Shown: one piece after another, positions 11,164-21,447 of the stretch
Layout: each line of letters opens with the position of its first letter
Numbering within the stretch: the stretch's first letter is position 1
NCBI GenBank assembly: GCA_003313425.1
Contig: NHZP01000046.1
Span: 287,222-351,221 of the forward strand
DNA length: 64,000 nt
Direction: 5' to 3'
Origin: Pseudopyrenochaeta lycopersici
Lineage: Eukaryota > Ascomycota > Dothideomycetes > Pleosporales > Pseudopyrenochaetaceae
Position numbers and translations under genes: made by a program
The notes under the pieces: model-generated
Database searches by the model: none
Told to the model about the DNA's origin: nothing
Seen by the model: only the letters and a program-made list of their open reading frames with translations

Positions 11164-12131
11164 ATGGATCCCTTCAGTATCACAGTCGGTGCTCTTGGCA
11201 TCACCGAGTTTGCCGCATCCAGCATCGTTCAGCTTCGTAATACCATCAATGGCATTGCCGAAGCCAAAGACGTGGTGCAAGATATTGCTTCAAACTTGGA
11301 GGACATAGAGCGTCCGCTGGCCGCGCTTGAACAACTCAGCATTTCGGATAAAGCGACTTCAATTGCGGCAAAAGAAGACCTGAAGAAGGCTGGTGTTGCG
11401 GAAGCCGTCAACAAATGTGGCGATGCTTGTGCCGACTTTACCAAGAACCTCCAGAAGTGGACGAAGCATTCTAGCACTACGAAGCTTTCCCTCAGAGATC
11501 GTTTCTCAGTTGGTGTATGGTATAAAGAAAAGATCCGTACATTTAAGACACAGGTTCAATCCTGCGAGGCCACCGTACAGTTTGCTGTGACAAGCACCCA
11601 GCTGTAAGTGAGCCTTCATATGTCATGCCGGCCAACACATGCTAACTCACCAAAAGGATGATCCAGCTACGGTCCGAAAAGACGTCTGAGGCCGATCGCG
11701 AGAACTTGAAGCAGCAATTACAGATCCTTGAGACGAAGATTCAGGAGCATCTCGATCTCACCAAGAAGCAGCAAGACGAAATTCAAAAGCGCAAACAGGA
11801 GCTTCAGGTAGAGCCAGAGGAGGAAGAAGATGACGGTGCTCAGCGAACCCTAGCCATCAAGGAGGTCGAAGAGCAATCTCGCCTACTAGAGGCCGACCAA
11901 GTCTCCTGTGGAGTTGTGTTCACCCAAGTACGCTCTAAACGAACGGGCCAAGAGATTGGCAACGTCCTAACCTCCCATAACTCTAGGGCTTTGGTAGGGT
12001 TGCCGGAGAGCGTTGTCGGAAAAATCAACCAGCGGATTGGGGAGGTGATAACACAGAACAATTCCACCGCGGTCGTAGGGGTTTTCGACAGCAGGGTCAG
12101 CATGAAAGATCTCTTGCAGAAGGTATCTTAG
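11164..12131 (+). CDS. E2: HeLo-like/PigL_N-type effector with two C-terminal signalling-motif repeats
   Basis: Join of 11164-11603 and 11657-12131 (304 residues). The intron of 53 bp has donor GTAAGT, branch CTAAC and acceptor AAAAG. Exon 1 is 440 bp, exactly as in E1. Domain order matches E1: helical N-terminal domain (MDPFSITVGALG), coiled coil with an EEEEDD acidic stretch near 200-206, and the motif repeats at 245-271 (QEIGNV...SRALVG) and 272-298 (QRIGEV...STAVVG), with a LLQKVS tail that E1 lacks. Second-repeat residues after VVG differ from E1 (FDSR versus FSGN), the region where NLR1 and NLR2 also differ. Likely a cell-death effector controlled by NLR2; inferred. Confidence 0.85.
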
Positions 12132-12846
12132 CCATTTGGGGTCGTCAGTGCAGCATTGGTGTCGGCCATGTTGTCGCATACTGCTTGGTTCTGGACAGCG
12201 TTACGCGTTACGTTTGTACTTCCTTGCCCATCAACGGCGTTGGAAAGTCCAAGAGCAGTTCGAGAGCATCTGCATGTATCATTACAGCAACAAGGTACAC
12301 AATAGAGGTCAAGATTCTACTTGAACAGATCGACAGCTTTCGAGATGGGAACGGCTGGAGGCGAGTCGCACTATCGAGCACGGCCTGTCGATCTGAGGTA
12401 GGCTGGCGTGTATATCAGCTGCGTAGCCGTTGCAATGCATCAGCCCATGTCGTTACGTGCATTAGCTCAACAAGTTTATTCAGACATCACCAGAAGGTAG
12501 AAGCAAGTCGAGGCGATCCAGCCACGATGCAGCAATTTGATCGGCCCACGGGCTGCACTCACGACTACGACCCGAACGGGCGTGGGCTGCGCCACGCGTG
12601 TCTCACCCCCACAGACAACGACAGCAGACGCTGTGCGCGAGCTGGCTACAGCCAACCACCAGCCATGTCCATTCGCCAGATCTCCTCGCCAGCTCAGCCG
12701 CGAGCGCTTGGGGCTGAAAGACTTCCACAGCCTTGCTGCCATAAAACGGCATGGTAGCCACCCTCAGAACAACAACTCTGCCGTCTCGTGGCGCAGAACG
12801 CTGAACCGTCGCATGCGATCCTCATTCTGCGTTTCGCCGCTACACT
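12132..12846. other. intergenic upstream of patatin gene
   Basis: 715 bp without a supported gene. A 190-codon frame from 12185 and antisense frames have no recognisable domain and overlap one another. It presumably holds the E2 3' end and the patatin-gene promoter. Confidence 0.45.
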
Positions 12847-14485
12847 ATGCCCGGCAACGACCTGCGCCTGTTCGCGCTCGACGGCGGCGGAGTGCGCGGC
12901 CTGTCCGCCCTGATGCTGCTTGAGCAGCTCATGGAGGCTGTCGACCCAGACGCGCCGCCCAAGCCGTGCGACTACTTTGACATGATCGGAGGGACAAGCA
13001 CAGGGGGGTGATTACTACTGTTGGCCTTGACGTGCGTGCGAGGTGTACTGACGTACTAGACTGATCGCTGTCATGCTCGGCCGGCTGAGGATGAGCGTGG
13101 CGGACTGCATCACCGCGTACCTGTCGCTCTCTGACCGCGTATTCCAGAAGTCGCGACACCGAGTCACGATCAAAGGCAAGGTGCAGGGACGCTTCGACTC
13201 GGAGCAGCTGGCGCGCTCTGTGAGAGAAGTAGTCACACAGCAAGGGTTACCAGAAGAGGCGCTGCTTAAAGACGACCCTGACGCGGCCTGTAAAGTGTAG
13301 GTCCATCTACTGCTTCTACGAGAGCTTAGCTAACTGCTACAGCTTCGTGTGCGCGACGAGCAGGGAGACTAGCGAGACCGTCTGCCTAACGAGCTACCGC
13401 ACGGCGCGGGGCAACAACGATCTCCTCAACAGCGTAAAGATATGGGAAGCCTGCCGGGCGACGTCGGCGGCGACGTCCTTCTTCGATCCGATCGCTATAG
13501 GTCGCTTTAGCGAAGAGTTTGTGGATGGGGCGACAGGCGCGAACAACCCAGTGCGGGAGGTGTGGGACCAGGCACAGCAGGTGTGGGGGCCAGAGGTGGA
13601 GAGCAAGGTCAAATGCGTGGTGTCGATCGGAACAGGCGCGCCGTCGCTCAAACCGTTCAAGGACGACGTGTTGCACATCGGCGAGACGCTGGTGGCCATC
13701 GCGACAGAGACAGAGCAAACGGCAGAGCGATTCCGGCGCGAGCGGCAGCTGCTGGACCGCACGGGGAGACTCTATCGGTTCAACGTGGTGCGGGGACTAG
13801 AGGACATTGGGCTGGAAGAGGCGAAGAAGGTCAAGGAGATGGCAGCGGCTACACGACGGTATATGGGGTCGCAAGAGGTGCACAAGCGGATGCAGGCATG
13901 CGCGGGCAACGTTGCCGGCAGAGAGTGTTAGTTTTGGTCTATCTACGTTCTTGTGCACGTGTGGCTAAATAGTAGATAGATTTTGGAACGTACCACATCA
14001 ACTTCAGTCTTCACGGCATCCCGAGAGCGAGACATTTCGTCGACAGGCCGGCCGAGATGGCCGCGATCGAGAGGGCGCTGCTTCCTCAGCGGATGCAACC
14101 CCAGCGACAGAAGGTGTCTATCCTGCGTGGTCTCGGCGGAATAGGCAAGACGCAGCTGGCGGTGGAGTTCGCACGACGGCAGCACCGCCGGTTCAGCGCC
14201 GTGTTCTGGCTGGACGGACGGAGCGAGGACAGCATCAAGCGAAGCATGGCGGGTTGCGCCAGAGCTATATCGACGGACTTCATAGAATTGCTCAGTATCA
14301 TATCTCGTATCATATCATGCTGCGATACGGCAAGGTTAGGGGCCATGATGGAATCTACAGTACTATGCGTGCAAAGTCTCAGCACCTTGTCGTTTGCGAT
14401 GCGCGAACATGAACACATCGCAGCAGCCTTGGCATGGTGGAATTACTTGGCACCCGGAACCCTCCGTTCCAACACCGTCATGTGA
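12847..14485 (+). CDS. patatin-like phospholipase / NB-ARC protein, truncated
   Basis: Join of 12847-13007, 13060-13296, 13343-13926 and 13980-14485 (495 residues). All three introns are 46-53 bp and restore the family reading frame. The patatin domain has the oxyanion-hole motif DGGGVRG (12-18), nucleophile elbow GTSTG with Ser51, and catalytic Asp in DGA (Asp194), so it should be catalytically competent. Next is FVDRPAEMAAIERALLP and an NB-ARC P-loop GLGGIGKT (378-385). Family similarity stops abruptly after residue ~422 (about 14263), before Walker B; the last ~70 residues are unrelated and the usual TPR region is missing. In this family the enzyme is thought to be gated by the STAND module, so the truncated form may be unregulated or dead. 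It lies just upstream of NLR3. Confidence 0.8.
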
Positions 14486-14854
14486 TTGGGAAACGTGCTT
14501 CGATAAAAAGCAAACTCGGCAAGCCTTCTGAAGACCATGACGCGAGGAAGAGGGAGAAACGCTTACGCACGCAATCGGTCGCGTTTCTGCACTATAGGTT
14601 GTCCAGTCACGACTCAGCCGAGCCATGTGGAACAGGCTGCTACACCAGGATTGGACCAATACCTGCCGCTGTTCTGCCTCCAAGCGGATGCGCCAAAGGC
14701 TGCAGCTCTCCAGCCCAGCTGCACACCTAACAATGACCTTGCAGCCTCGCCGCGCGACTGGCGTAAGACTGCTCATAATCTCCTGCGACTCACGATGCTC
14801 ACCCTGTGAGCGCAAGACCCAACACGGTAGCAGTAGTGCAAACAACGTGGACAG
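14486..14854. other. gap between truncated patatin gene and NLR3
   Basis: No supported gene. It is the presumed promoter of NLR3; the break that truncated the patatin-NB-ARC gene lies just upstream, near 14263. Confidence 0.4.
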
Positions 14855-17341
14855 ATGTCTGGAGGTTCATGGCCCCACCAGCAACACATTGACCAGGTAT
14901 CCGCACAACATGGTTCACAGGCCTATGTAGGCAGCTTCATCAACTGCCAGTTCGGTAGCAATAACGAGCCCCAGAGTTCGTCTGCCAAGCTCTTTCGACT
15001 CTTCCACCACCTCCATGCCGGCCGCTAACATGGGTACTTGACAGATGCCTCAGAACAAGCGGCCAGCGTGTGTCGCAACGCTCTCTTCCTTACCGATCCC
15101 CACGTCGACCGAGAGAGCCTGATCAGCGCGAAGGGGACGAGGGTCGCAGGCACTTGCGAGTGGATTACACACAATGAGAGCTACCGCGCCTGGCTGAACG
15201 GCGATGGCGATGGCAGGAACAATGACAACACGCGCCTGCTGTGGATCTCGGGCGGTCCAGGCAAGGGCAAGACCATGCTGTCCGTCTTCCTGACAGAGGA
15301 GCTGGAGAAGCACGTAACGCGCGCAGACAACGCAGAGCTGGCGTTCTTCTTCTGCAGCGCCCAGGACGAGAAGCGCAACACGGCCGCAGCTGTGCTACGT
15401 GGACTGGTGCACCAGATCATCGCCAAGCGCCCGCAGCTAGTCAAGCACGCGCTGCCGTACTTTGAGACAGTCGAGAGGACACAGCAAACGCTGTCGTCCC
15501 TGGAGACGCTGTGGATCATCTTCAGCAAGCTAGTCGCAGATGCTGAGCTGGGGACGATGATCTGTGTGCTTGACGGGCTTGACGAGTGCGAGGAAGGCAC
15601 GCTGAGGGTGCTGTTACCAAGGCTTGTCAGTCTGCCTGCTGGAGGAGCTCCGTCATCGACAAAGGGCGCGTTCAAGCTAGCGATAGTCAGTCGAGACATT
15701 CCTGGCCTGCAAGGTTGCACGAGGGTAAAGCTGGATCCTGACAACGATGAGAAGGTGGTCGGCGACATCGAGCTGTTCGTGTCTGCCCGAGTCAACGAGC
15801 TGTCGAGGATCGAGGGGTTCAACGATGACTTTCGAGCATCCGTCCAAACGACTCTCCTCAAACGCGCTGAAGGGACGTTCCTGTGGGTGGGCTTCGCGAT
15901 GCACGAGCTGTCGCAGAAGCAGACGTGCAGTGAGATATGGGAAGCTCTGGAAGATATGCCGAGCGGCCTTCCAGCGATATACAGCCGCATGCTGCTGCAG
16001 ATTGCAGCCAAGCAGAGAGGGATGAGCTGTGCGATCTTGTGCTGGGTGACCATGGCTGTTCGCCCCCTGCAGTTGCAAGAGCTGGCTGCTGCGACAGGCG
16101 TCCGGCCTTTCTCCGCTCAGGTGACCATAGAACAAGCGATCCGCGACGCTATTGCTCTGTGCGGGCCTTTGCTGAAAGTACAAGGGCAAGAGGTTAGTCT
16201 TGTCCACCAGTCAGCGCGAGACTATCTGCTGCGCCAAGAGCGCGACAGTGATACAGTGCTGGAGGCGTTCCGGCTTGATTTACAAGGCGCACACCTTGAG
16301 CTGGCGCGACAATGCCTCGATTGCATTGCACAGAGCGCCTTGCAGTATAAGGCCATTGACCTAGATACTAAGCCAGACCCGCAAGAGTCTCCGCTGTTGC
16401 GATATGCGACGCGCCACTGGCCTGAGCACGCAAAGAGCTGTTCCACGCTCGCAGCAAAGCTCTTTGACCCTTCTGGGCTTTTCCTGCAGAAGGAGTCTTC
16501 TTTGCGAGACTACTGGTGGAAGACGTACACTAAACAGGTGAGAGGTCGTAAACGCAGGTCCCCTCCATTGCTACATATGGCGTGTACTCTGGAGATCATA
16601 CCATGGGTAGAAGCGGTACTGGCAAAGAGGAGCTGGAGACCTAGGTTCCACCGACGTGTGAACAACAAGGACCAATATAGGGAGACGGCACTGCACTGGG
16701 CAGCTCTACGAGGGAACGAGGCGGTGGTGCGGCTGCTGGTGGGTAGAGGAGCGGACGTCAAGGCGACGGGCAACAGTGGGGAGACGGTGCTGCACTCAGC
16801 AGCTCTAGGAAGGAACGAGGCGGTGGTGCGGCTGCTGTTAGACAGAGGAGCGGACGTCACGGCGACGGACAACAAGAACATTGGGTATGGGAGGACGGTG
16901 TTGCACTCAGCAGCTCAGGCAGGGAACGAGGCGGTGGTGCGGCTGCTGGTGGATAGAGGAGCGGACGTCAAGGTGAAGAACAATGGTGGGGAGACGGCGC
17001 TGCACTGGGCAGCTCATGAAGGGAACGAGGCGGTGGTGCGGCTGCTGGTGGACAGAGGAGCGGACATTGAGGCGAAGGACAACAATGGGGTGACGGCACT
17101 GCACTGGGCAGCTCTACGAGGGAACGAGGCGGTGGTGCGGCTGCTAGTGGACAGAGGAGCGGACGTTAAGCCGAAGGAAGACCGCGAGGGGACGGTGCAC
17201 TACGATGCCGTGAGAGGGTATGAGGCGGTGGTGCGGCTGCTGGCAGCAGTCCAAAGTCGTGGACCAGACACTGCAGCTCGAGTACCAGAAGGCGTGCGAT
17301 GCGACGCTGCGGGATGGACTGGACCTGGAGCAGGTGTTTGA
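14855..17341 (+). CDS. NLR3: NACHT-ankyrin NOD-like receptor with chimeric 3' end
   Basis: Join of 14855-14975 and 15045-17341 (805 residues), 69-bp intron with the same GTTCGTCT donor as NLR1/NLR2. The N-terminal motif is QHIDQV...SQAYVGSF. Walker A GGPGKGKT lies at ~110-117 and Walker B CVLDGLDE about 100 residues on; six ankyrin repeats start at ~583. The last ankyrin unit runs out at ~17240, where the DNA switches to a copy of the gene seen at 288-1673, read here in the wrong frame, giving an unrelated tail of about 33 residues to the TGA at 17341. No divergent effector gene accompanies it; the truncated patatin gene lies upstream on the same strand. Confidence 0.85.
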
Positions 17342-17468
17342 GGACCAAGACGCGGACTTCTTCATTCGGAGCGGAGTCAAGCGGGGAGTGGCACGCCGGT
17401 TTGTCAGAGACATAGAAGTATGGGCTGAGCTATATAAGGTGGAATATACTGGGGACAGGGAAGACTAG
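17241..17468 (+). pseudogene. C-terminal fragment of the 288-1673 gene
   Basis: Reading in a frame different from NLR3, this segment encodes QQSKVVDQTLQLEYQKA... to RRFVRDIEVWAELYK and a stop at 17468, matching the last ~75 residues of the 461-residue protein. The join to the NLR3 ankyrin array falls at CTGGCAGCAGT, a sequence both partners could supply. Confidence 0.85.
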
Positions 17469-17579
17469 TGTGATGTATAGTCTTGTGTGAGGGTTACCGT
17501 CATTCTTGGAAGTTACATCTTTAGTTCGCTTAGAAGCAGAATATGCCAGTAGATTTCTATTGCCCCGTCTGCGCCTTGA

Positions 17580-17756
17580 TTAACATTCTTCCACCGTAAC
17601 CCCAGCACGCCGGAAGTGCGCTTTGGCAATGTCTTCCCTGCCGACGCTGATGCACCATTCGAGAAATGCTGCAAAGTCCTGCTCGGGGTTGCTCTCGTAC
17701 TCCTGCCAGTATCTCTTAATAAAGCCGTTCAAGGTGCCAAAAAAGTCCTCGATCTT
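17580..17756 (-). pseudogene. C-terminal fragment paralogous to the gene at 3-179
   Basis: Reverse-strand reading gives KIEDFFGTLNGFIKRYWQEY... to GVTVEEC and a stop at 17580, aligning residue for residue with the partial gene at window start apart from a two-residue gap. Together with the fragment at 17241-17468 this is one inverted ~0.5-kb block. Its right junction (TCCTCGATCTT) runs straight into NACHT-gene sequence, which has the same 11 bases at 5635-5647. Confidence 0.85.
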
Positions 17757-18548
17757 ACGTTGGGCGACGTTAGCTGCTCGCCCTCTGCAGTTGCAAGAGC
17801 TCGCAGCGGCCGTAGGTGTCTAGGTCCTTTCAGCGTGAATGACTGAGGAGCAAGTAGCCCGCGATGCTGTTGCTTTGTGCGGGCCGCTGTTGAAGGTGTA
17901 AGAGCAAGAGGTCAGCCTTGTCCACCAGTCGGCGCGAGACTACCTGCTGCGCAAAGAGCGCGACAGCGACGCAGTGCTAGAGGCGTTCCGGCTTGACTTA
18001 CAAAGCACACACCTGGAGCTGGCACGAAAGTGCCTTGATTGCATCTCACATAGCGACTTGCAATATAGAGCCCTGGATCTAGTTGCTGAGTTAGACTCTC
18101 GAGAGTCTCCGCTGCTGCGATATGCAACACTCTACTGGCCGGATCATGCAAAGAGCTGTTCTGCACTCGCAGCAAAGCTCTTCGACCCTCCTGGGCTTTT
18201 CTTCCAGAAGGACTCTTCTTTGCGCATACACTGGTGGAAGACCTACCATAAGGAGATGAGAGGATATCAACGTCAGCCTCCACCATTACTCCATACGGCG
18301 CGTGCTTTGGAGATCATGCTATGGGTCGATGCGATACTAGCAAAGAGAAGCTGGAGGCCGACGTATCACCGGCGTGTGAACAAGAAGGATGCTGGAGGAG
18401 AGACAGCACTGCACGGCGCAGCTTCGGAGGGGAATGAGACGCTAGTGCGGCTGCTGGTGGACCTCGGAGCGGACGTCAAGGCGACGGACAACGATGAGGC
18501 GGTGGTGCGGCTTGTTAGACAGAGGGGCGGACGTCAAAACAAAGGATA
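17757..18548 (+). pseudogene. NLR4: 5'-truncated NACHT-ankyrin pseudogene
   Basis: Similarity to NLR1/NLR3 starts mid-protein at LRWATLAARPLQLQELAAAVGV, so motif, Walker A and Walker B are absent. In-frame stops include a TAG right after AAAVGV, and a TAA at 17899 where the paralogues have a Gln codon (CAA/CAG). From 17974 the frame is open for 191 codons through the linker region and two partial ankyrin repeats, then degenerates. The stops are consistent with C-to-T changes in CpA context. Confidence 0.9.
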
Positions 18549-18759
18549 AGGATAGGAGAAAGGCACTTTAGCGGAATCCTCTTAACAACATCACGATGTA
18601 GCCAAGCAAACCCGGTTACATAGTCTTAGTGCAAGTATCCAGACTCTTGTTTCTCCTGCTGTGTTCTGTATGTACTGTACGCGCGATACAATATCGTCAT
18701 GATCAGCTCCACACATTAAGGAGCTTTCGCCTTTCCGAGCCTAAATAACGTCTATGTCA

Positions 18760-18870
18760 ACGCTACTCCCAATAAGGTCAAGGCTAGACTAAGCGATGCA
18801 TGGCCCCTGTGAGCTGAGTGTTCTGTGTGATACGCAAACCGGAAGCTGATTGTGCAAGCGAGTGTGTAAC
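18760..18870 (+). repeat. third copy of the conserved NLR 3'-flank sequence
   Basis: This contains GGCCCCTGTGAG... then ACCGGAAGCTGATTGTGC and CAAGCGAGTG at 18838-18865, matching one arm plus outer flank of the 7652-7704 palindrome with one mismatch in the arm. Its position ~0.3 kb downstream of NLR4 corresponds to its position behind NLR1 and NLR2. Confidence 0.8.
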
Positions 18871-19499
18871 GCAGCGTCGACTGCCCGCGAGCGTGACGTT
18901 CGACATGCAGCATACCAATTCCACTAGTTACCACACTGCCGGGCCGTTAGGTCGAGCGTCACTAATGGACAGTTAGCGACTGTGCCGACTGGGCGCCGGA
19001 ATGGCCGCATAGTTGTTGAGTCACGTTACCAGCGGTTGACGCCTCTTGGGGGCTGTGTTTGTGGGTCAGCGCCGAGCCGTGGACGAGATGGGCGGCGGAA
19101 TTCCGGGATAGTAAGCTTTTTAGGCTAGGGCGGGCCGACGCCTCTCAGATCCAATGCAGACGAATAACCTGAACCTTTGAATAGGAAAGGCAGGGGCTAG
19201 GTCTCTCCACTACATGCAGGTTGAAGTCTGACCTGCGCCCGTTGAGCCTGCTTGACTTTATTCGATCATCAGCAGCTCCTGCCGCCCTCGTGCAGCTATC
19301 GAAGCGCCGCCATGTGCGGTCGCACTAGATGTGGCGTGGTCGGATCATTCCCCAGCCAATTATAAGCTTCTTGCTCAAGTAGGTAAGGCTTGGCCTGATC
19401 AGAGCATTGTAGGAGCTGTGATTGGTGCTTCTGAGAGAATCCAAAACTTGCCAACAGATTGCATCACTGGCTGCATTTTGAGAACGCAAGAAGAGACAG
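18871..19499. other. no supported gene
   Basis: Only short frames are present. Nothing recognisable is seen between the NLR4 flank and the F-box-like fragment. Confidence 0.4.
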
Positions 19500-19681
19500 T
19501 GTTCAACAGCGGGTCAACCTCAGATTGTCCGACTGAGTTATTACTCGGATTTTTTCTGCATCAAACCAACATCGACAATGCACTGCACCTGGCGCGATGC
19601 TCCAAGCGCATGTACGACGTGTTCGATACCTATCGGTTTCACATATTGAAACACATTATCGTAAGAACAGGCCGCGCATGA
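19500..19681 (+). pseudogene. F-box-like N-terminal fragment
   Basis: The plus-strand frame (open from 19331, stop at 19681) encodes DCPTELLLGFF...NALHLARCSKRMYDVFD...ILKHIIVR, which resembles the start of fungal F-box-like proteins (L-P-x-E-L motif followed by a helical segment). The frame ends soon after, and no continuation is visible. Immediately downstream, 19690-19790 contains a similar-looking segment on the opposite strand (MKHHIVRVDARREL), hinting at a small inverted rearrangement. Confidence 0.35.
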
Positions 19682-19849
19682 GCTGTTCAGTGTATTTATC
19701 GCTTACGTTCTCTAGCTCTCTTCTAGCATCCACTCGTACGATGTGATGCTTCATTTCCAAGATACTCTCAAGGAATTTTCGCGAAAGCAGCTCCACGAAG
19801 ATCGCAGTTCTGCGCCCACCGACCTGCATCCGCTGCCCGCACCCGGGAG

Positions 19850-21447
19850 GTGCTGCAGGCGATGCCACGCGGACTAGACCCGCTGTACGACCGGATGATG
19901 GCACAGATCTTGGGGCAGGACGACGTCAGGACAGCAGAGTACTGCAAAGATGTTCTCCGGGCAGTCACTGTCGCCTTCCGGCCCTTGCGTTTGAGAGAAC
20001 TCGTCGTAGTAGCTGGCCTCCCGAGCGACCAGTTCGATCATCCCCAGGCAGTAGCTGACCTAGTGAGTCGCTGCGGCTCGTTTCTTACCATCCGCCAAGA
20101 CACTGTATCCTTCATCCACCTTTCTGCCAAAGACTATCTCACATCAGGTAACGGGCGGCATGTGTTCGATGGCGCAGTAGTAGAGGAGCACGGGCGGGTG
20201 AGCTATCGCCTACTCAATGCGATGCGCAGCTCGCTGCGAAGGGATGTGTGCGGCTTAGAGAAGCCAGGAGCGGAGACGAAGGAGCTGACAAGGCGGGTTG
20301 AGGACAGCATTCTCGGGCAGATCGCATATGCATGCGAGTACTGGGTCGATCATTTGTGCGACTCGAATCTCACGTCTTCCGCAAGGTCTGAAGATGTACT
20401 ACAGGATGGAGGCATTGTTGATCTGTTTCTGCAGGAGAAGTTTCTCTACTGGCTAGAAGCTCTCAGTCTGTGCGAGAGCGTGTCGAAAGGTATTGTCTCT
20501 GTAAAGAAACTCTGGTCGCTGACGCAAGTGTGTTCACTAATTGCTATGGTCGCAGAAACTGTTAAGCTAACAGATGCTAGGGAAGAGAAGAAACAAGCGC
20601 GTTTGCTAAGCTGGTCAAGGATGCGCATCGCTTCGCTATGTATCACAAGAGAGCTATTGAGGCCAGCGCGCTGCAAGCGTATGTATCTGCGCTGCTGTTT
20701 AGCCCAAGGAAGAGTTTAGTAAGGAAGCTTTTTCAGCATGAAGAGCCAGATAACATCACGGTTCTACCCGCTATGGACGACAGCTGGAGCGCGTGCCTGC
20801 AGGCACTCGAGGGCCATAGCCGTTCGGTCACGTCAGTGGCCTTCTCGCACGACTCGGCCCAGCTGGCGTCGGGGTCGGACGACAACACCGTCAAGATCTG
20901 GGATGCGAGCAGCGGGACGTGTCTGCAGACGCTCAAGGGTCATGGCAGCACTGTCACGTCAGTGGCCTTCTCGCACGACTCGGCCCAGCTGGCGTCGGCG
21001 TCGCGGGACAAGACCGTCAGGATCTGGGATGCGAGCAGTGGGGCGTGTCTGCAGACGCTCAAGGGTCATGGCAGCACTGTCACGTCAGTGGCCTTCTCGC
21101 ACGACTCGGCCCAGCTGGCGTCGGCGTCGTGGGACAAGACCGTCAAGATCTGGGATGCGAGCAGCGGGACGTGTCTGCAGACGCTCAAGGGTCATAGCGG
21201 CTCTGTCAACTCAGCTGGTCTCATCTCTATTCTTATGTCGCTGCACTCTGGTAAAACAGTGACAAAACGAAAGCTACCTGTCTGTCAGGAGCCAACGCTT
21301 AGCGCAGATAGCTCCTGGATTTCTGATAATGCCCAAAATCTGGTGTGGCTCCCAACAGAGTATAGACCCGTGTGCTCAGCCGTGTCAGGAAGATGTGTTG
21401 GTCTAGGTACAGGGTCTGGAAAGGTTTGGATATGTCGGTTCAAGTGA
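19850..21447 (+). pseudogene. NLR5: 5'-truncated NACHT-WD40 gene
   Basis: Join of 19850-20527 and 20581-21447. It starts within the C-terminal part of a NACHT-type protein (EVLQAMPRGLDPLYDRMM), so the P-loop half is missing. The intron 20528-20580 (GTGTGT...GCTAG, branch CTAAC) removes an apparent frameshift and sits at the same place as the intron of NLR6 (after LWSL.Q). Three WD40 repeats of 42 residues follow (GHxxxVTSVAFSHDSAQLAS..TVKIWDASSG), nearly identical in DNA. The C-terminus ends with a WLPTEYRP...GSGKVWICRF segment typical of complete family members, so the 3' end is genuine. First Met in frame is at 19862; no promoter or N-terminal exon is apparent. Confidence 0.8.

Noticed and set aside
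15181..16207. 290- and 176-codon minus-strand frames opposite NLR3
   Set aside because: Antisense shadows of the NACHT domain; similar shadows lie opposite NLR1 and NLR2 and have no independent features.
20520..20640. Apparent frameshift between NACHT and WD40 parts of NLR5, and the same in NLR6 (25160-25290)
   Set aside because: Both are explained by an intron at the same conserved position with donor, branch and acceptor signals; exon 2 reaches the same Met after 57 bp in both genes.
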